Assembly: GCF_000714535.1 (NCBI RefSeq)
Contig: NZ_AUND01000005.1
Span: 1-56,807, forward strand
DNA: 56,807 bases
Source: Thioclava pacifica DSM 10166
GTDB lineage: Bacteria; Pseudomonadota; Alphaproteobacteria; Rhodobacterales; Rhodobacteraceae
Direction: 5' to 3'
The position numbers and the translations under genes were made by a program. Under the pieces are notes generated by a model. It saw only the letters and a list, made by a program, of their open reading frames with translations. It searched no databases and was not told the DNA's origin. Positions 24,888 to 33,590 of the stretch are shown here, in pieces. The number at the start of each line of letters is the position of its first letter. The stretch's first letter is position 1.

Positions 24888-26974
24888 TTCAGCGTGACCA
24901 CCGCTGCCTTTCCATCGGTGAACCAAGGGTCTCCGGCGACGGATGTGCCCAGCCGCGCCTTCGAGAGTTGCAGCATCTCGGGCGTTGCGACGACGCCGGC
25001 GTTCCGAAGGTCGGTTACAAGGTTGTCGCGTTCGGCATCGACGTTGGGGTCGATGTGGTGGAGAAGCTGCCAGTCGAGCCCGTCGTCGAAGCTCGCGGCC
25101 CCGACGAACAGGCGCAGGCCCGCGCGCGTGACGAAGTAAGAGCGCCAGAAGCGGACATGGTGGCGCTTCCGGAGGGTCTTGTCGGCGGTGGGCTTCTGGA
25201 ACGCGATGTCGTTGGGCTGGCCGCGCCAGAAGTAGGGCGTGACGGGGGCGGTGTCGTCCTCGAGCCCCGTCACCAGCGCCCATCCGGCGCGGCCCAGCGT
25301 GCCGAGCGTCGGCTTTTCGGCCGGTGTCCATCCGGCGCTCGCCATCGCGGCCTTCAGCGCCGCCTCGTCGCGGGCGAGGACGATCACGTTCACCGGTTCC
25401 AGCGGCGTGCCGATGATCGACTCGGTCGTGTTCGGCGCCTTGCCCGCGGTGAACAGGCTGGCGATGTCAGCGACGGTCTCTTCGGCAGTCTGCGCCGCCA
25501 CCACGTTGCGCGCCTTGTCATAGGCGGCAACCTGCCAGCCGGCGAAGAGAACGAGCACGACCGCCAGCCCGATACCCCCGGCGCGCATTGCTCCCGATAT
25601 GGGTGAGGCCACGCTGCCGCGCGTCTCGCGCCACCATTCGGCCAACGCGATGCCGATCAGCAGCCAGAGCGCGCCGACCAGCCAGCCGTTCAGCACATCG
25701 GTCAGGTAGTGCTCGATCAGGTAGAGCCGGCTGAGCCCGATCGCGAAGGCCAGCGTTGCGGCCAGAAGCGCCGCCATGACCGGTCCAAGGCGCCCAAGCC
25801 GCCAGGCGACGAAGAACAGCATCCCGTAGAAGGCTACCGAGATGGCAGCGTGACCGGAGGGGAAGCTGCCGGATGTCTCGACGAAATATGCCAGTTCCGG
25901 GCGGGGGCGATCGAATATGCGTTTCAACAGCGCCACGGTCACCACGTTGCCGGCGACCGAGGCCGCAACTCCCAGCGACAAGTCGGCCCGGCGGCGCAGC
26001 CACAAGAGAACCAATGCGGACGCCATCAGGGCTGCCACCACGCGCCTGTCGCCGAGTGCGGTGACATGAGCGGCGGTCTTCAGAAGCCAGGGCGTCCAGA
26101 AGGCGTGGATCAGGTTGGCCAGTCGCACGTCGGCCTGCACGATCGGCTCGGCCATCAGGAAGTCGAGCGCCGAGCCAGCCCAGATGATCAGCACATAAAG
26201 GATCGCGCCGCCCAGAAGCGTCGCCATTAACCCCGAGGCGCGCGAGGCATCAAAGCGATGGGCAATGAAGCCGGCCAACCTGGGGTGGCGTGCGCTCCAG
26301 GCCGCTACATCAGGGTTCGTCGTGATGGCCTGCGCGATGGAACGCAGGATCGACAGTACGAATGGCAGCATCCGCTCGATACGGATGATGAGCCACCAAA
26401 GCACGGCCAGCAGCAGCAGAACCGCGCCGGCGAAGATCGCAAGCCGCGTGGCGATCGGGCCGATGCGGGTTATGACGTCGCCGAGAAAATAGCCGAAGGC
26501 GACGTGCCCCAGCGCATAGGGAAAGCCCGAGGCGATGTTCCAGATCAGGAATCGTCGTCGCTCCATCCCGGCGACGGCGGCGGCAAAGGGCACCAGCCCC
26601 GAGACAGGGCCAAGGAAGCGCCCGATCACCAGCGCAAGGCCGCCGTGGCGCCGAAACAGCCGTTCTGCTTTCTGATAGCTCGGCGAATTTTCGGGCTTCC
26701 AGCGGGTGTTCATTCCGCGCCGCGCCCAGACGCCCGCCCAGTAGCCGATCTCGCCGCCGAGGATCGAGCCGATGGCCACGAACCAGGCAAGATCGAAGAA
26801 GTCGATCGCACCCTGCTGCACCAGGATCCCGCCAGCATCGACGACGAGCGTGCCAGGCACGAAGACGCCGGTCGCGAAGAACGCCTCCAGCATCGAGGCC
26901 AGGCCGATGATCCAGTAGGACCACAGTCCAAGCGCTTCCAGCGAGGGCAGGATCTGATCAAGCGTGTGGGGCAT
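24884..26974 (-). CDS. DedA - PAP2 phosphatase - LssY_C triple-domain membrane protein
   Basis: This 696-residue fusion has three parts. Residues about 1-205 form a DedA/VTT lipid-scramblase-like domain (FVPGTLVVDAGG, then GRFLGPVSGLVPFAAAVAGM). Residues about 240-450 form a PAP2 phosphatase with RPRP, PSGHA and SRLYLIEHYLTD. Residues about 520-696 form a soluble LssY_C-like domain. Such proteins could flip and dephosphorylate membrane lipids, for example phosphatidylglycerophosphate or undecaprenyl diphosphate. It is the last gene of an operon with mprF and an APC permease (20-base gap). Confidence 0.88.
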   Translation of the reverse strand: MPHTLDQILPSLEALGLWSYWIIGLASMLEAFFATGVFVPGTLVVDAGGILVQQGAIDFFDLAWFVAIGSILGGEIGYWAGVWARRGMNTRWKPENSPSYQKAERLFRRHGGLALVIGRFLGPVSGLVPFAAAVAGMERRRFLIWNIASGFPYALGHVAFGYFLGDVITRIGPIATRLAIFAGAVLLLLAVLWWLIIRIERMLPFVLSILRSIAQAITTNPDVAAWSARHPRLAGFIAHRFDASRASGLMATLLGGAILYVLIIWAGSALDFLMAEPIVQADVRLANLIHAFWTPWLLKTAAHVTALGDRRVVAALMASALVLLWLRRRADLSLGVAASVAGNVVTVALLKRIFDRPRPELAYFVETSGSFPSGHAAISVAFYGMLFFVAWRLGRLGPVMAALLAATLAFAIGLSRLYLIEHYLTDVLNGWLVGALWLLIGIALAEWWRETRGSVASPISGAMRAGGIGLAVVLVLFAGWQVAAYDKARNVVAAQTAEETVADIASLFTAGKAPNTTESIIGTPLEPVNVIVLARDEAALKAAMASAGWTPAEKPTLGTLGRAGWALVTGLEDDTAPVTPYFWRGQPNDIAFQKPTADKTLRKRHHVRFWRSYFVTRAGLRLFVGAASFDDGLDWQLLHHIDPNVDAERDNLVTDLRNAGVVATPEMLQLSKARLGTSVAGDPWFTDGKAAVVTLK

Positions 26975-26994
26975 CCCGGATAGGCCTTCTTTCG

Positions 26995-28308
26995 TTAATT
27001 CCCGGTCGTCTGCTGGCCCGGTGTCCGCGCGGTAACCTTGCGGCCGGTCACGGCGTGCAGTCCCGTTTCAACGATGAAAGACAGCGCAATAAAGCCGACA
27101 ATCCACAACAGCAATCCCGGATTTGTGGTGCTCAGATGCCAGCCGCCAAGCGCCACCGCCGCGGCGTTGGCCAGCACCGCCAGCCAGATGAGGCCACGCG
27201 ATGCGCCGGTCTGGTCCAGAAGCCGCAGATGCCCGATATGGGTCACCATGTGGATGAACAGCATCGTCAGCGCGCCGATCACGGCGATGGCCGACAGGTC
27301 GAAAAGCACGGCCAGCAGAACGATGGTGGCGGAGCTGACGATCAATCCCTCGCGACTGTGGCCAATGGGCTCGCCGAAGATCGCAGGAAGCTCTCCCTTG
27401 CGAGCCATTTCGTAGGTCACGTTGGTCACGGCATATAGCGCAGCGTTGATTGCCGAGGCGGTTGAAAACAGCGCGGCGACAGCGACGATGATGAACCCGG
27501 CCTGACCAAAGACCGGGCGCGCCGCCTCTGCCAGCGCATAATCCCGCGCAGCGACCACCTTGTCAGGTGGCAGGTTGCCGAAGACGGCAATGGCGAGCGC
27601 TACATAGATCACCATGACCAGTCCGATCGCCGTCATGATCGCGCGCGGCAGGGTACGCGCCGGATCGGCCATGTCCTCGGCGGCGTTGGTGATGACGCGG
27701 AAGCCCTCGTAGGCAAAGAAAGTGATGGCGACGCTATAGAGGATCATCGGGGCAGGTGGATAGCTCGCCGGCGCCAGTTGCGCCGGATCGACAAAAACCA
27801 GCCCGACGGCTGCGAAAGCAACAAGAACCGACATCTTGATCAGAACGACGATGTTTTCTGCCCGCGCCATGGCCTTCGCACCGCCGAGATTGATGACCAT
27901 GAAGGCGAGAATCACAAGGGCCGCCAAAACGGACACCATAATCTGCGGTGTGCCGACAGGTATGAGCGCCACCGCATAAGTGCCGAAGGTGCGCGCCACC
28001 AGCGACACAGCCACCAGCGCGCCCAGATACATCGTAACGCTCATGGTGCCGGAAAACCGGCCCACTCCGTAAGCTTGCACCAGGTATTCGACCAACCCGC
28101 CGGCGGCAGGGTAGCGGGCACCGAGCCGGCCGAAGGAATAGCCCGACAGCAGCGCGATCAGGCCGCCGATCACGAAGGAAACCCACACCGCGCTGCCGGC
28201 AATGGCACCCGCAGCGCCAAGAAGTGCGAAGATGCCGGCCCCCACCATCGCACCGACACCCATGGCGACGGCGGACCAGAAGGATACGTGTTGACCTGAC
28301 CTGTGCAT
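26995..28308 (-). CDS. APC-family amino acid permease
   Basis: This 437-residue transporter has about twelve helices. The family opening FWSAVAMGVGAMVGAGIFALLGAAG (about 8-32) contains the GxG substrate-binding turn of helix 1, and FFAYEGFRVITNAAEDMADPARTLPRAI marks helix 6 and the following loop. The specificity cannot be read from sequence. It sits 9 bases after mprF, which uses aminoacyl-tRNA (usually lysine), so a cationic amino acid is a reasonable guess. Confidence 0.87.
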   Translation of the reverse strand: MHRSGQHVSFWSAVAMGVGAMVGAGIFALLGAAGAIAGSAVWVSFVIGGLIALLSGYSFGRLGARYPAAGGLVEYLVQAYGVGRFSGTMSVTMYLGALVAVSLVARTFGTYAVALIPVGTPQIMVSVLAALVILAFMVINLGGAKAMARAENIVVLIKMSVLVAFAAVGLVFVDPAQLAPASYPPAPMILYSVAITFFAYEGFRVITNAAEDMADPARTLPRAIMTAIGLVMVIYVALAIAVFGNLPPDKVVAARDYALAEAARPVFGQAGFIIVAVAALFSTASAINAALYAVTNVTYEMARKGELPAIFGEPIGHSREGLIVSSATIVLLAVLFDLSAIAVIGALTMLFIHMVTHIGHLRLLDQTGASRGLIWLAVLANAAAVALGGWHLSTTNPGLLLWIVGFIALSFIVETGLHAVTGRKVTARTPGQQTTGN

Positions 28309-28317
28309 ATGGCGTCG

Positions 28318-30933
28318 CTATCTTCCGATGATGCCGCGCGCGCCGCCGGCGATCAGCAGCGCTGCATCCTTGAGCGCGGCGAGCGGCGTGACCCCCGGTG
28401 GGACGGCCACGAAGCGCGGCCGCCATTCGGGATCGAACTTGTTCTTGTAGGCGCGCAGGCCCTCGAAGTTGTAGAAGGCACTGCCATGGCGGAAGAGGAT
28501 CGCGCCGAAGCGGTTCCACAGCCGCGCCCCGCGCCGCGCCTCAAGGCCCGCCAGCGGCGCCATGCCGAGGCTGAACTCCCGCGCACCCGCATCGTGGTAG
28601 TGCTCCATCAGTTCGATGAACAGGAATTCCATCATCCCCGAGGCTTCCTCGGGCAGGTAGCGCATCAGGTCGATCGACACCCGCGCGCCGTCGCCCGGCG
28701 CCAGCACGTTGGCGAAGGCCAGCGTGCGGCCCTCGCGCCGGACCACTGCGACGGGGAAGTTCTGCAGATAGGCGGGGTCGAAGCGGCCCACGGAAAAGCC
28801 TTTCTCGCGGCCGACCTTGTCGCCCAGCCAGGCATCCGAGATCGTCTTCAGTTCGGCGATCAGTGCGTCGTCGTGGGGCGGCGGGAGGATGGCGAACTCC
28901 AGCCCTTCCTTCAGCGCCTTGTTGTGGGCGGCCCGCATCTTCTTGAACTTGCCGCCCGCGAGTGACCAGTCGGGCAGGTGCACCACCGCCTCCTCGCCGA
29001 TCTTCTGCAAGGAAAACCCCATCTCGATCCAGAGCGACAGGTAGCGCTCGCTGACCTCGTAGAGAACCGGGCGCGCGGCATGCTCCCATGCTTCGTCCCA
29101 GAAGGCCCATGCGAGGTCTTCGATGGCCTCTTTTGGGCCCACGGGGTCGGCGTAGGCGACCCAGCTCTTGCCCTTCACGCCATACATGATGAAGGCCGTA
29201 CCCGTGTCGTCGAAGAACAGCGACTTGTCGCCCGAGAGCGCGATGCAGGCCTCGGGGTCGTTCTGCGAAAGGGCGATGGCACGGGCCTTGTCCAGTGCTG
29301 CCGGGTCGGGCAGGCGGGTATGGGTGCGGGCCGGCTGGATCGCCAGCCAGACAGTCGCCACCAGAAGCACCGCCGAACCGGCCAGACCCGCCCGAAGCGC
29401 GCGCGGTGTGTTGGCCGCGCCCGAGAACTCGGTCCACAGCGAATTGGTGTAGGGCGTAGCCGCGTGCATGAAGAAGAAGAAGGCCCCGGCGCTGACCACG
29501 ATGCCGGCAACGAGGATGGACCAGCCGGGACTGAGAACGCCGCGCGTCAGCTTGGCGGAGCGGTTGAACTCGGCCCTGAAGGGCCAAAGGATTGTCGCGG
29601 CACCGAGCAGGAGCGCCGCGCTCTCGATGTCGAGGCCATTGAGAAGCGACGCGGCGGCGCCGGCCGACAGCGCCGTCTCGGTCAGCCAGAAGGCGCCGGA
29701 AATGCGCCGCGCCAGCCCCTGGCTGAGGATCAGCAGCAAGACGCCCAGTATCGCTGACAGCAGTGCGCCGCCTTCCAGAAGGATCGCGGCGAGAAGGTCG
29801 TTGGGGTCGATCTCGTCGGGTTGAACGGACGGCACCAGTGCGATCAGCAAGAGATAGGCACCAAGGGCAAAAGACGTGACCCCGACCAGCGCCGGGGCGG
29901 CGGAGGTGGCCGATTGCATGACCGGCCGCAAAGGCTCGGGCACCTCGCCAAGGAGGCGCGTGACGAAGCCACCTGCCAACCGCGCCTCGTTCAGCGCGAC
30001 CACGGCGAGCGCAAGCGCGAAGGGCACAAGGTAGTAAATCAGCCGGTAAAGCAGTAGCGCGGCCGCCACCTGGTCGAGCGGCACGCTGGCAGGCATGGCT
30101 GCGATGACGACGGATTCGAACACGCCAACACCGCCAGGGACGTGGCTGAGCACGCCCGCCATGGCGGCCGCAGCGAATATGGCGAGGAAGGTCAGGAAAT
30201 CCGGTGCGCCGTGAGGCAACAGGACATAGAGCGTCAGCGCCGCCATCGCGGTGTCGACCAGCGTGAAGGCCAGCTGTCCGAACAGGATGCCGGGCGAGGG
30301 GGCCGAGATCTCGGCCTTGTGGATGCGCAACGTCGCGCCAGTCACGGAAAGCCAGGTCAGAAGGGCGACGGTCGCCAACGCTGCAAGCCCCGCCCAGACG
30401 CGGATCGTGCCCGGCGCGAAGGGCAGCACGCCCTCCAGTGCGTAAGGGTGGATGGCAAGCGCGCCGAGGCCGATCACCGTTATGCCAAAGCCGAAGGCGA
30501 GCGCCACGAAGGTCGAGACGGAGGCGACCTCGAAGGCGTTTAGACCAAAGGCGGAATAGATGCGGTAGCGCACCGCACCGCCCGAGACGACGCTGATGCC
30601 GATCGTGTTGCCGAAGCTGTAGCCGAGAAACCCGCCCACCGCGACGATGCGCAAGGGCACCTTCTTGCCCAGGTATCTGAGCGCCGACCAGTCATAGCCG
30701 ATCAGCGCGACATAGCCGGCGGCGGTGGCAGCGAAGGCGGCCAGCAGCGTCGTCCAGGGCGTGCCACGCACCTGCGCAATCACGTCGGCCGCCTTGACCG
30801 GCTTCAACAGGTGGTAGAGGGCATAGACGCCAAGCCCGAAGAGCCCGAGGCCGAGAACGACCGGCAGGACATGGCGCAGGCCGCCCAGGCGGCTGCGGGT
30901 CGGAGCACTACCCGGGTCGGTTTCGGCTGTCAT
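28318..30933 (-). CDS. mprF: MprF, lysyl-phosphatidylglycerol synthase/flippase
   Basis: This 871-residue bifunctional membrane protein has about fourteen helices in the N-terminal flippase half (residues about 20-540) and a C-terminal DUF2156/GNAT-like synthase domain (about 560-850). That domain includes DPVGPKEAIEDLAWAF and EFSLGMAPLAGLEARRGARLWNRFG. It transfers an aminoacyl group, usually lysine, from tRNA to phosphatidylglycerol and flips the product. This lowers surface negative charge and gives tolerance to cationic peptides and acid. The gene leads an operon with the APC permease and the DedA fusion and has a regulon box about 100 bases upstream. Confidence 0.94.
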   Translation of the reverse strand: MTAETDPGSAPTRSRLGGLRHVLPVVLGLGLFGLGVYALYHLLKPVKAADVIAQVRGTPWTTLLAAFAATAAGYVALIGYDWSALRYLGKKVPLRIVAVGGFLGYSFGNTIGISVVSGGAVRYRIYSAFGLNAFEVASVSTFVALAFGFGITVIGLGALAIHPYALEGVLPFAPGTIRVWAGLAALATVALLTWLSVTGATLRIHKAEISAPSPGILFGQLAFTLVDTAMAALTLYVLLPHGAPDFLTFLAIFAAAAMAGVLSHVPGGVGVFESVVIAAMPASVPLDQVAAALLLYRLIYYLVPFALALAVVALNEARLAGGFVTRLLGEVPEPLRPVMQSATSAAPALVGVTSFALGAYLLLIALVPSVQPDEIDPNDLLAAILLEGGALLSAILGVLLLILSQGLARRISGAFWLTETALSAGAAASLLNGLDIESAALLLGAATILWPFRAEFNRSAKLTRGVLSPGWSILVAGIVVSAGAFFFFMHAATPYTNSLWTEFSGAANTPRALRAGLAGSAVLLVATVWLAIQPARTHTRLPDPAALDKARAIALSQNDPEACIALSGDKSLFFDDTGTAFIMYGVKGKSWVAYADPVGPKEAIEDLAWAFWDEAWEHAARPVLYEVSERYLSLWIEMGFSLQKIGEEAVVHLPDWSLAGGKFKKMRAAHNKALKEGLEFAILPPPHDDALIAELKTISDAWLGDKVGREKGFSVGRFDPAYLQNFPVAVVRREGRTLAFANVLAPGDGARVSIDLMRYLPEEASGMMEFLFIELMEHYHDAGAREFSLGMAPLAGLEARRGARLWNRFGAILFRHGSAFYNFEGLRAYKNKFDPEWRPRFVAVPPGVTPLAALKDAALLIAGGARGIIGR

Positions 30934-30960
30934 TCCTGATCCCCCGCTTGGAAATCGAAA

Positions 30961-30990
30961 CGGGGCCCCGAATCCGCGTCCGGGGCCCCG
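30961..30990 (-). terminator. GC hairpin between the small membrane protein gene and mprF
   Basis: Two copies of the self-complementary CGGGGCCCCG (30961-30970 and 30981-30990) form a 10-bp stem with a 10-base loop; AAA/TTT flanks extend it. On the minus strand it lies after the 31056-32023 operon and within the mprF leader, 28 bases before the mprF start. It may terminate the upstream operon or attenuate mprF. Confidence 0.55.
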
Positions 30991-31032
30991 CTTTGATCTA
31001 TGATTAACAGTCGCGGCGTTTGTTGCGAAGGT

Positions 31033-31048
31033 CTTACAGGTCTGTAAT
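31033..31048 (-). promoter_or_regulatory. Regulon box ATTAC-N6-GTAAG upstream of mprF
   Basis: On the minus strand the sequence reads ATTAC-AGACCT-GTAAG followed by ACC. It has the same oriented consensus (TTAC-N5-TGTAAGA) as the boxes before the ABC operon and the PepSY gene, and ends 100 bases before the mprF start. It lies just outside the end of the 31056 gene, so mprF probably has its own promoter here. Confidence 0.55.
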
Positions 31049-31055
31049 GCCCCGG

Positions 31056-31274
31056 CTATCTATTGCGGCGCCGACGCGTCTCGCGAAGAACTGCCTCGCC
31101 AAGGACCGCGATGCTGATCGCGGCCAGCAGAAGGCCAGCGGCCACCGGGCCGACGACCCCTTGGCCCAGCAGGACTGCCACCGCGACGATGCCGGCCAGA
31201 ATGGCGATCGTCAGGCGCAGGTCGGCCACGAACATCTTGAAAAGCTCCTTGAAGACGTCACCGAGGATATTCAT
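31056..31274 (-). CDS. Small inner-membrane protein
   Basis: This 72-residue protein has an amphipathic N-terminus (MNILGDVFKELFKMFVADLR), two adjacent hydrophobic helices (about 20-38 and 42-62), and a strongly basic tail (RETRRRRNR) that should stay in the cytoplasm. No family is recognised. It overlaps the COG4280 gene by 4 bases (ATGA), so it probably forms a complex with that protein. Confidence 0.7.
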   Translation of the reverse strand: MNILGDVFKELFKMFVADLRLTIAILAGIVAVAVLLGQGVVGPVAAGLLLAAISIAVLGEAVLRETRRRRNR

Positions 31275-32023
31275 GCCGGGCTCCTTTCAAAGCTGGTGCG
31301 GGCGGCGCGGGCCAGGGCGATCCCGGTCAGCAGGAAGACCGCCGCAAGCGGCAACAGGATCAGGTCGGCGCCGGGCCATTCCACGCCCATCCCCTCGCCG
31401 GTCCAGAAGACGCCGAAGGCCGAGAGCATCACACCGACGCCGAACTTGAGCGTGTTCTCGGGCACCTGCGACAGCGGTTTGTGCACCGCCGCGCCGACGA
31501 TCAGCACCAGTGCGCAGGCGGCCAGCGCGCCAAGCGAGGCCTCCCACAACAGGCCCTTTCCGGCGCCCACGGCGACGACGATGAAGGCGACCTCCAGTCC
31601 TTCCAGCAGGACCGCCTTGAAGGCCGCGATGCCGGCGATCCATCGCAGCGTTTGCGGAGAGCCACCTTGTGCCTGCAACTCGGCGGTTTCCTCTGCAAAG
31701 GCCTCGATCTCGTCGTGCAGCGGCAGAACCCCGGCCGAGCGCAGGACCGCCTTGCGCAGCCAGCCCATGCCGAAGAGCAGCAGAAGGATGCCTACGAAGA
31801 GCTGCAGGATGTGAATCGGGATGAACTGCAGCGCTGGCCCCAAGATCAGAACGACCAGCCCCAGGACGGCCAGCGCGGCGACCGTGCCGACGATGGCCGG
31901 GCGCCAGCCGCGCGTGGTGGCAACGGCCAGAACGATGGTGAAGGCCTCGACCACCTCGACGATCGAGGCGAGGAAGGCCGCGGTGACTGCGGGAAACAGG
32001 ACAGTCCAGAAATCAGGGGGCAT
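31271..32023 (-). CDS. COG4280-type polytopic membrane protein (FTR1-like)
   Basis: This 250-residue protein has about seven helices in two related halves. Each half carries an acidic pair inside a helix: EVVEAF near residues 23-28 and LEGLEVAF near 128-135. This recalls the ExxE motifs of FTR1-type iron permeases and related cation transporters. A metal-transport role is therefore plausible, but the substrate is unknown. It is divergent from a MurR/RpiR-type regulator, which may control it, and is followed by a coupled small membrane protein. Confidence 0.7.
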   Translation of the reverse strand: MPPDFWTVLFPAVTAAFLASIVEVVEAFTIVLAVATTRGWRPAIVGTVAALAVLGLVVLILGPALQFIPIHILQLFVGILLLLFGMGWLRKAVLRSAGVLPLHDEIEAFAEETAELQAQGGSPQTLRWIAGIAAFKAVLLEGLEVAFIVVAVGAGKGLLWEASLGALAACALVLIVGAAVHKPLSQVPENTLKFGVGVMLSAFGVFWTGEGMGVEWPGADLILLPLAAVFLLTGIALARAARTSFERSPA

Positions 32024-32042
32024 GGCGCTCTCCTTGGATTGC

Positions 32043-32110
32043 GTCGTGTATACGACTCAGACGACGCGTTTCATACCGCTTGCGTGTTGCAAATACAACG
32101 CTTATGTTGT
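32043..32110. promoter_or_regulatory. Divergent control region between the COG4280 gene and the RpiR regulator
   Basis: The 91-base gap between the divergent genes holds two inverted repeats: GTCGT-GTAT-ACGAC (32043-32056) and ACAAC-GCTTAT-GTTGT (32095-32110). The second ends 5 bases before the regulator's ATG. RpiR-type proteins bind dyads of this size, so these are candidate operators serving both promoters. Confidence 0.45.
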
Positions 32111-32114
32111 GAAC

Positions 32115-32972
32115 ATGATAAGCGACGGCCTCTCAACCCGTATCGCGGCCCTCACGCCCAAGGCCTCGCCAGTCGAGGCGCGGGTCCTCGACTGGCTTGC
32201 ACGGAACCGCGAAACGGCGCTTCACGCCTCCGCCGCCCGGATCGCCGCCGCGGTCGGCACAAGCGACGCGACAGTCATCCGCGCCGCCCGCAGGCTCGGA
32301 TATGATGGCCTGGACGCGTTGCGTACAGCGCTGGCCGAAGATCTGCGCCGCGATCTCACTCTGACCGAACGGATGGCAAGCGATGTCGAACGGGCCGAGG
32401 CGGGCACGCCCCTTGCGGTTGCCGCCGAAGCCCTGCGCGCGTCGCTCGACGCCATCGAGAGGCTCGACCGCAAACAAATCACACAGATGGCGAGGGAGAT
32501 CGGCGCGGCGCGCCGGGTCCATGTGTTCGGCATCGGGCCATCGGGCTTCATCGCGGGCTACATGGCGGCGCAGTTGGTTCGTCTGGGGGTCGATGCCCGC
32601 GCGCTGATGCGCACCGGGCTTCAGTTCGCCGACGATCTTGTCGGTGTGGACAAGGGCGACATGGTGCTGGCGCTGGCCTACGACCGGCCCTACCCGGAAG
32701 TGCGTGCCCTGTTCGACCGGACAGAGGTTCTGGGCCTGTTCTCCGTGCTCGTGACCTCGGCCGGCACCCGGCTGCCCGACGCGCGTGCGAGCATGACGCT
32801 GCGCGTGCCGCGCGGGCGCGCCGAAGGCTTTGGCATGCACGCCGGCACGCTGGCGTTGCTGGAGGGCCTGCTGATCGCGGTCTCGGCGGCCGACCCAGAG
32901 CGCGCCGCCAGCGCACTTGACGCATTGAATGCCGCAAGACGGGCCATCTCCAGCGACAGCATGGATCTGTGA
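32115..32972 (+). CDS. MurR/RpiR family transcriptional regulator
   Basis: This 285-residue regulator has an N-terminal HTH_6 domain (about 1-78; SAARIAAAVGTSDATVIRAARRLGYDG) and a SIS domain (about 110-240; RVHVFGIGPSGFIAGYMAAQLVRLG). SIS domains bind phosphosugars in classical members, although the ligand here is unknown. ATG 32115 begins the HTH directly; the upstream frame runs into the divergent gene. Its own operator-like dyads lie upstream. A link with a membrane transporter instead of sugar genes is unusual. Confidence 0.88.
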   Translation: MISDGLSTRIAALTPKASPVEARVLDWLARNRETALHASAARIAAAVGTSDATVIRAARRLGYDGLDALRTALAEDLRRDLTLTERMASDVERAEAGTPLAVAAEALRASLDAIERLDRKQITQMAREIGAARRVHVFGIGPSGFIAGYMAAQLVRLGVDARALMRTGLQFADDLVGVDKGDMVLALAYDRPYPEVRALFDRTEVLGLFSVLVTSAGTRLPDARASMTLRVPRGRAEGFGMHAGTLALLEGLLIAVSAADPERAASALDALNAARRAISSDSMDL

Positions 32973-32989
32973 GCGGGGCCGTAAACCTC

Positions 32990-33005
32990 ATTACGCGATT
33001 GTAAG
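32990..33005 (+). promoter_or_regulatory. Regulon box ATTAC-N6-GTAAG upstream of the PepSY/two-component operon
   Basis: ATTAC-GCGATT-GTAAG lies 91 bases before the PepSY gene and shares the oriented consensus TTAC-N5-TGTAAGA with two other cargo promoters. Its place ahead of the genes for the sensor and regulator suggests positive autoregulation. Confidence 0.55.
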
Positions 33006-33095
33006 AGCACGGTCAGGCCTTCCCGGGAACGGGTCTCCATTTTGTTGGTCATCGGGCGCCACACCGGTGCCCAGGAAACCGAAAGGAGAGCAGCA

Positions 33096-33503
33096 ATGCA
33101 ACGCAAACTGATCCTCGCCACCGTCATGACGGCCATCGGCATCTCGGGCGCCAGCCTGGCGATGGCGGCCGGAACCAACACCGGCAACAGCCCGGCCATG
33201 ACTGAGGCCCAGATGTTCCAGGCCGCGAAGGTGAAGCTGGACGAAGCCGGCAAGATCGCGCTTCGCGAGGTGCCGGGCACCCTGGCCGCGATCGGCTTCA
33301 ATGACGAAAACGGCAAGGGCGTCTACGAGGCAATGGTGATCGGCGCCGACGGCCAGCCTTCCATCGTCAAGATCGACGCGGACACCGGCGCCGTGCTGGG
33401 CAAGGGGCTCGCCGCGAACTTCGATGACGAGGATGGCGACCACGAGAACGGCGGCGTTGACGGCGACCACGACGGCGAAGGGAACGAATCCGACGAAGGG
33501 TGA
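33096..33503 (+). CDS. PepSY-domain periplasmic protein with acidic tail
   Basis: This 135-residue exported protein has a signal peptide ending in SLAMA (about residue 24) and a PepSY-like domain (about 35-110; AQMFQAAKVKLDEAGKIALREVPGTL and IVKIDADTGAVLG). The last 28 residues are almost entirely Asp, Glu, Gly, His and Asn and could bind metal ions or calcium. A good ribosome-binding site (AAAGGAG) precedes ATG 33096. PepSY proteins often sit beside two-component systems and modulate the sensor; here the response regulator starts 87 bases downstream. Confidence 0.82.
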   Translation: MQRKLILATVMTAIGISGASLAMAAGTNTGNSPAMTEAQMFQAAKVKLDEAGKIALREVPGTLAAIGFNDENGKGVYEAMVIGADGQPSIVKIDADTGAVLGKGLAANFDDEDGDHENGGVDGDHDGEGNESDEG

Positions 33504-33524
33504 CCTTCGCGAAACGGACGAGTC

Positions 33525-33545
33525 GGGCCGGCCTTGTGCCGGCCC
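33525..33545 (+). other. Hairpin between the PepSY and response regulator genes
   Basis: A perfect 8-bp stem GGGCCGGC/GCCGGCCC with loop CTTGT follows the PepSY gene. It has no T tract. It could protect the 3' end of the PepSY message and lower expression of the regulators, letting the periplasmic protein exceed its partners. Confidence 0.4.
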
Positions 33546-33590
33546 GGCGCATTTCGCTACAGATCTCTCTTGAAAGGCAGGGCAGAGGAC

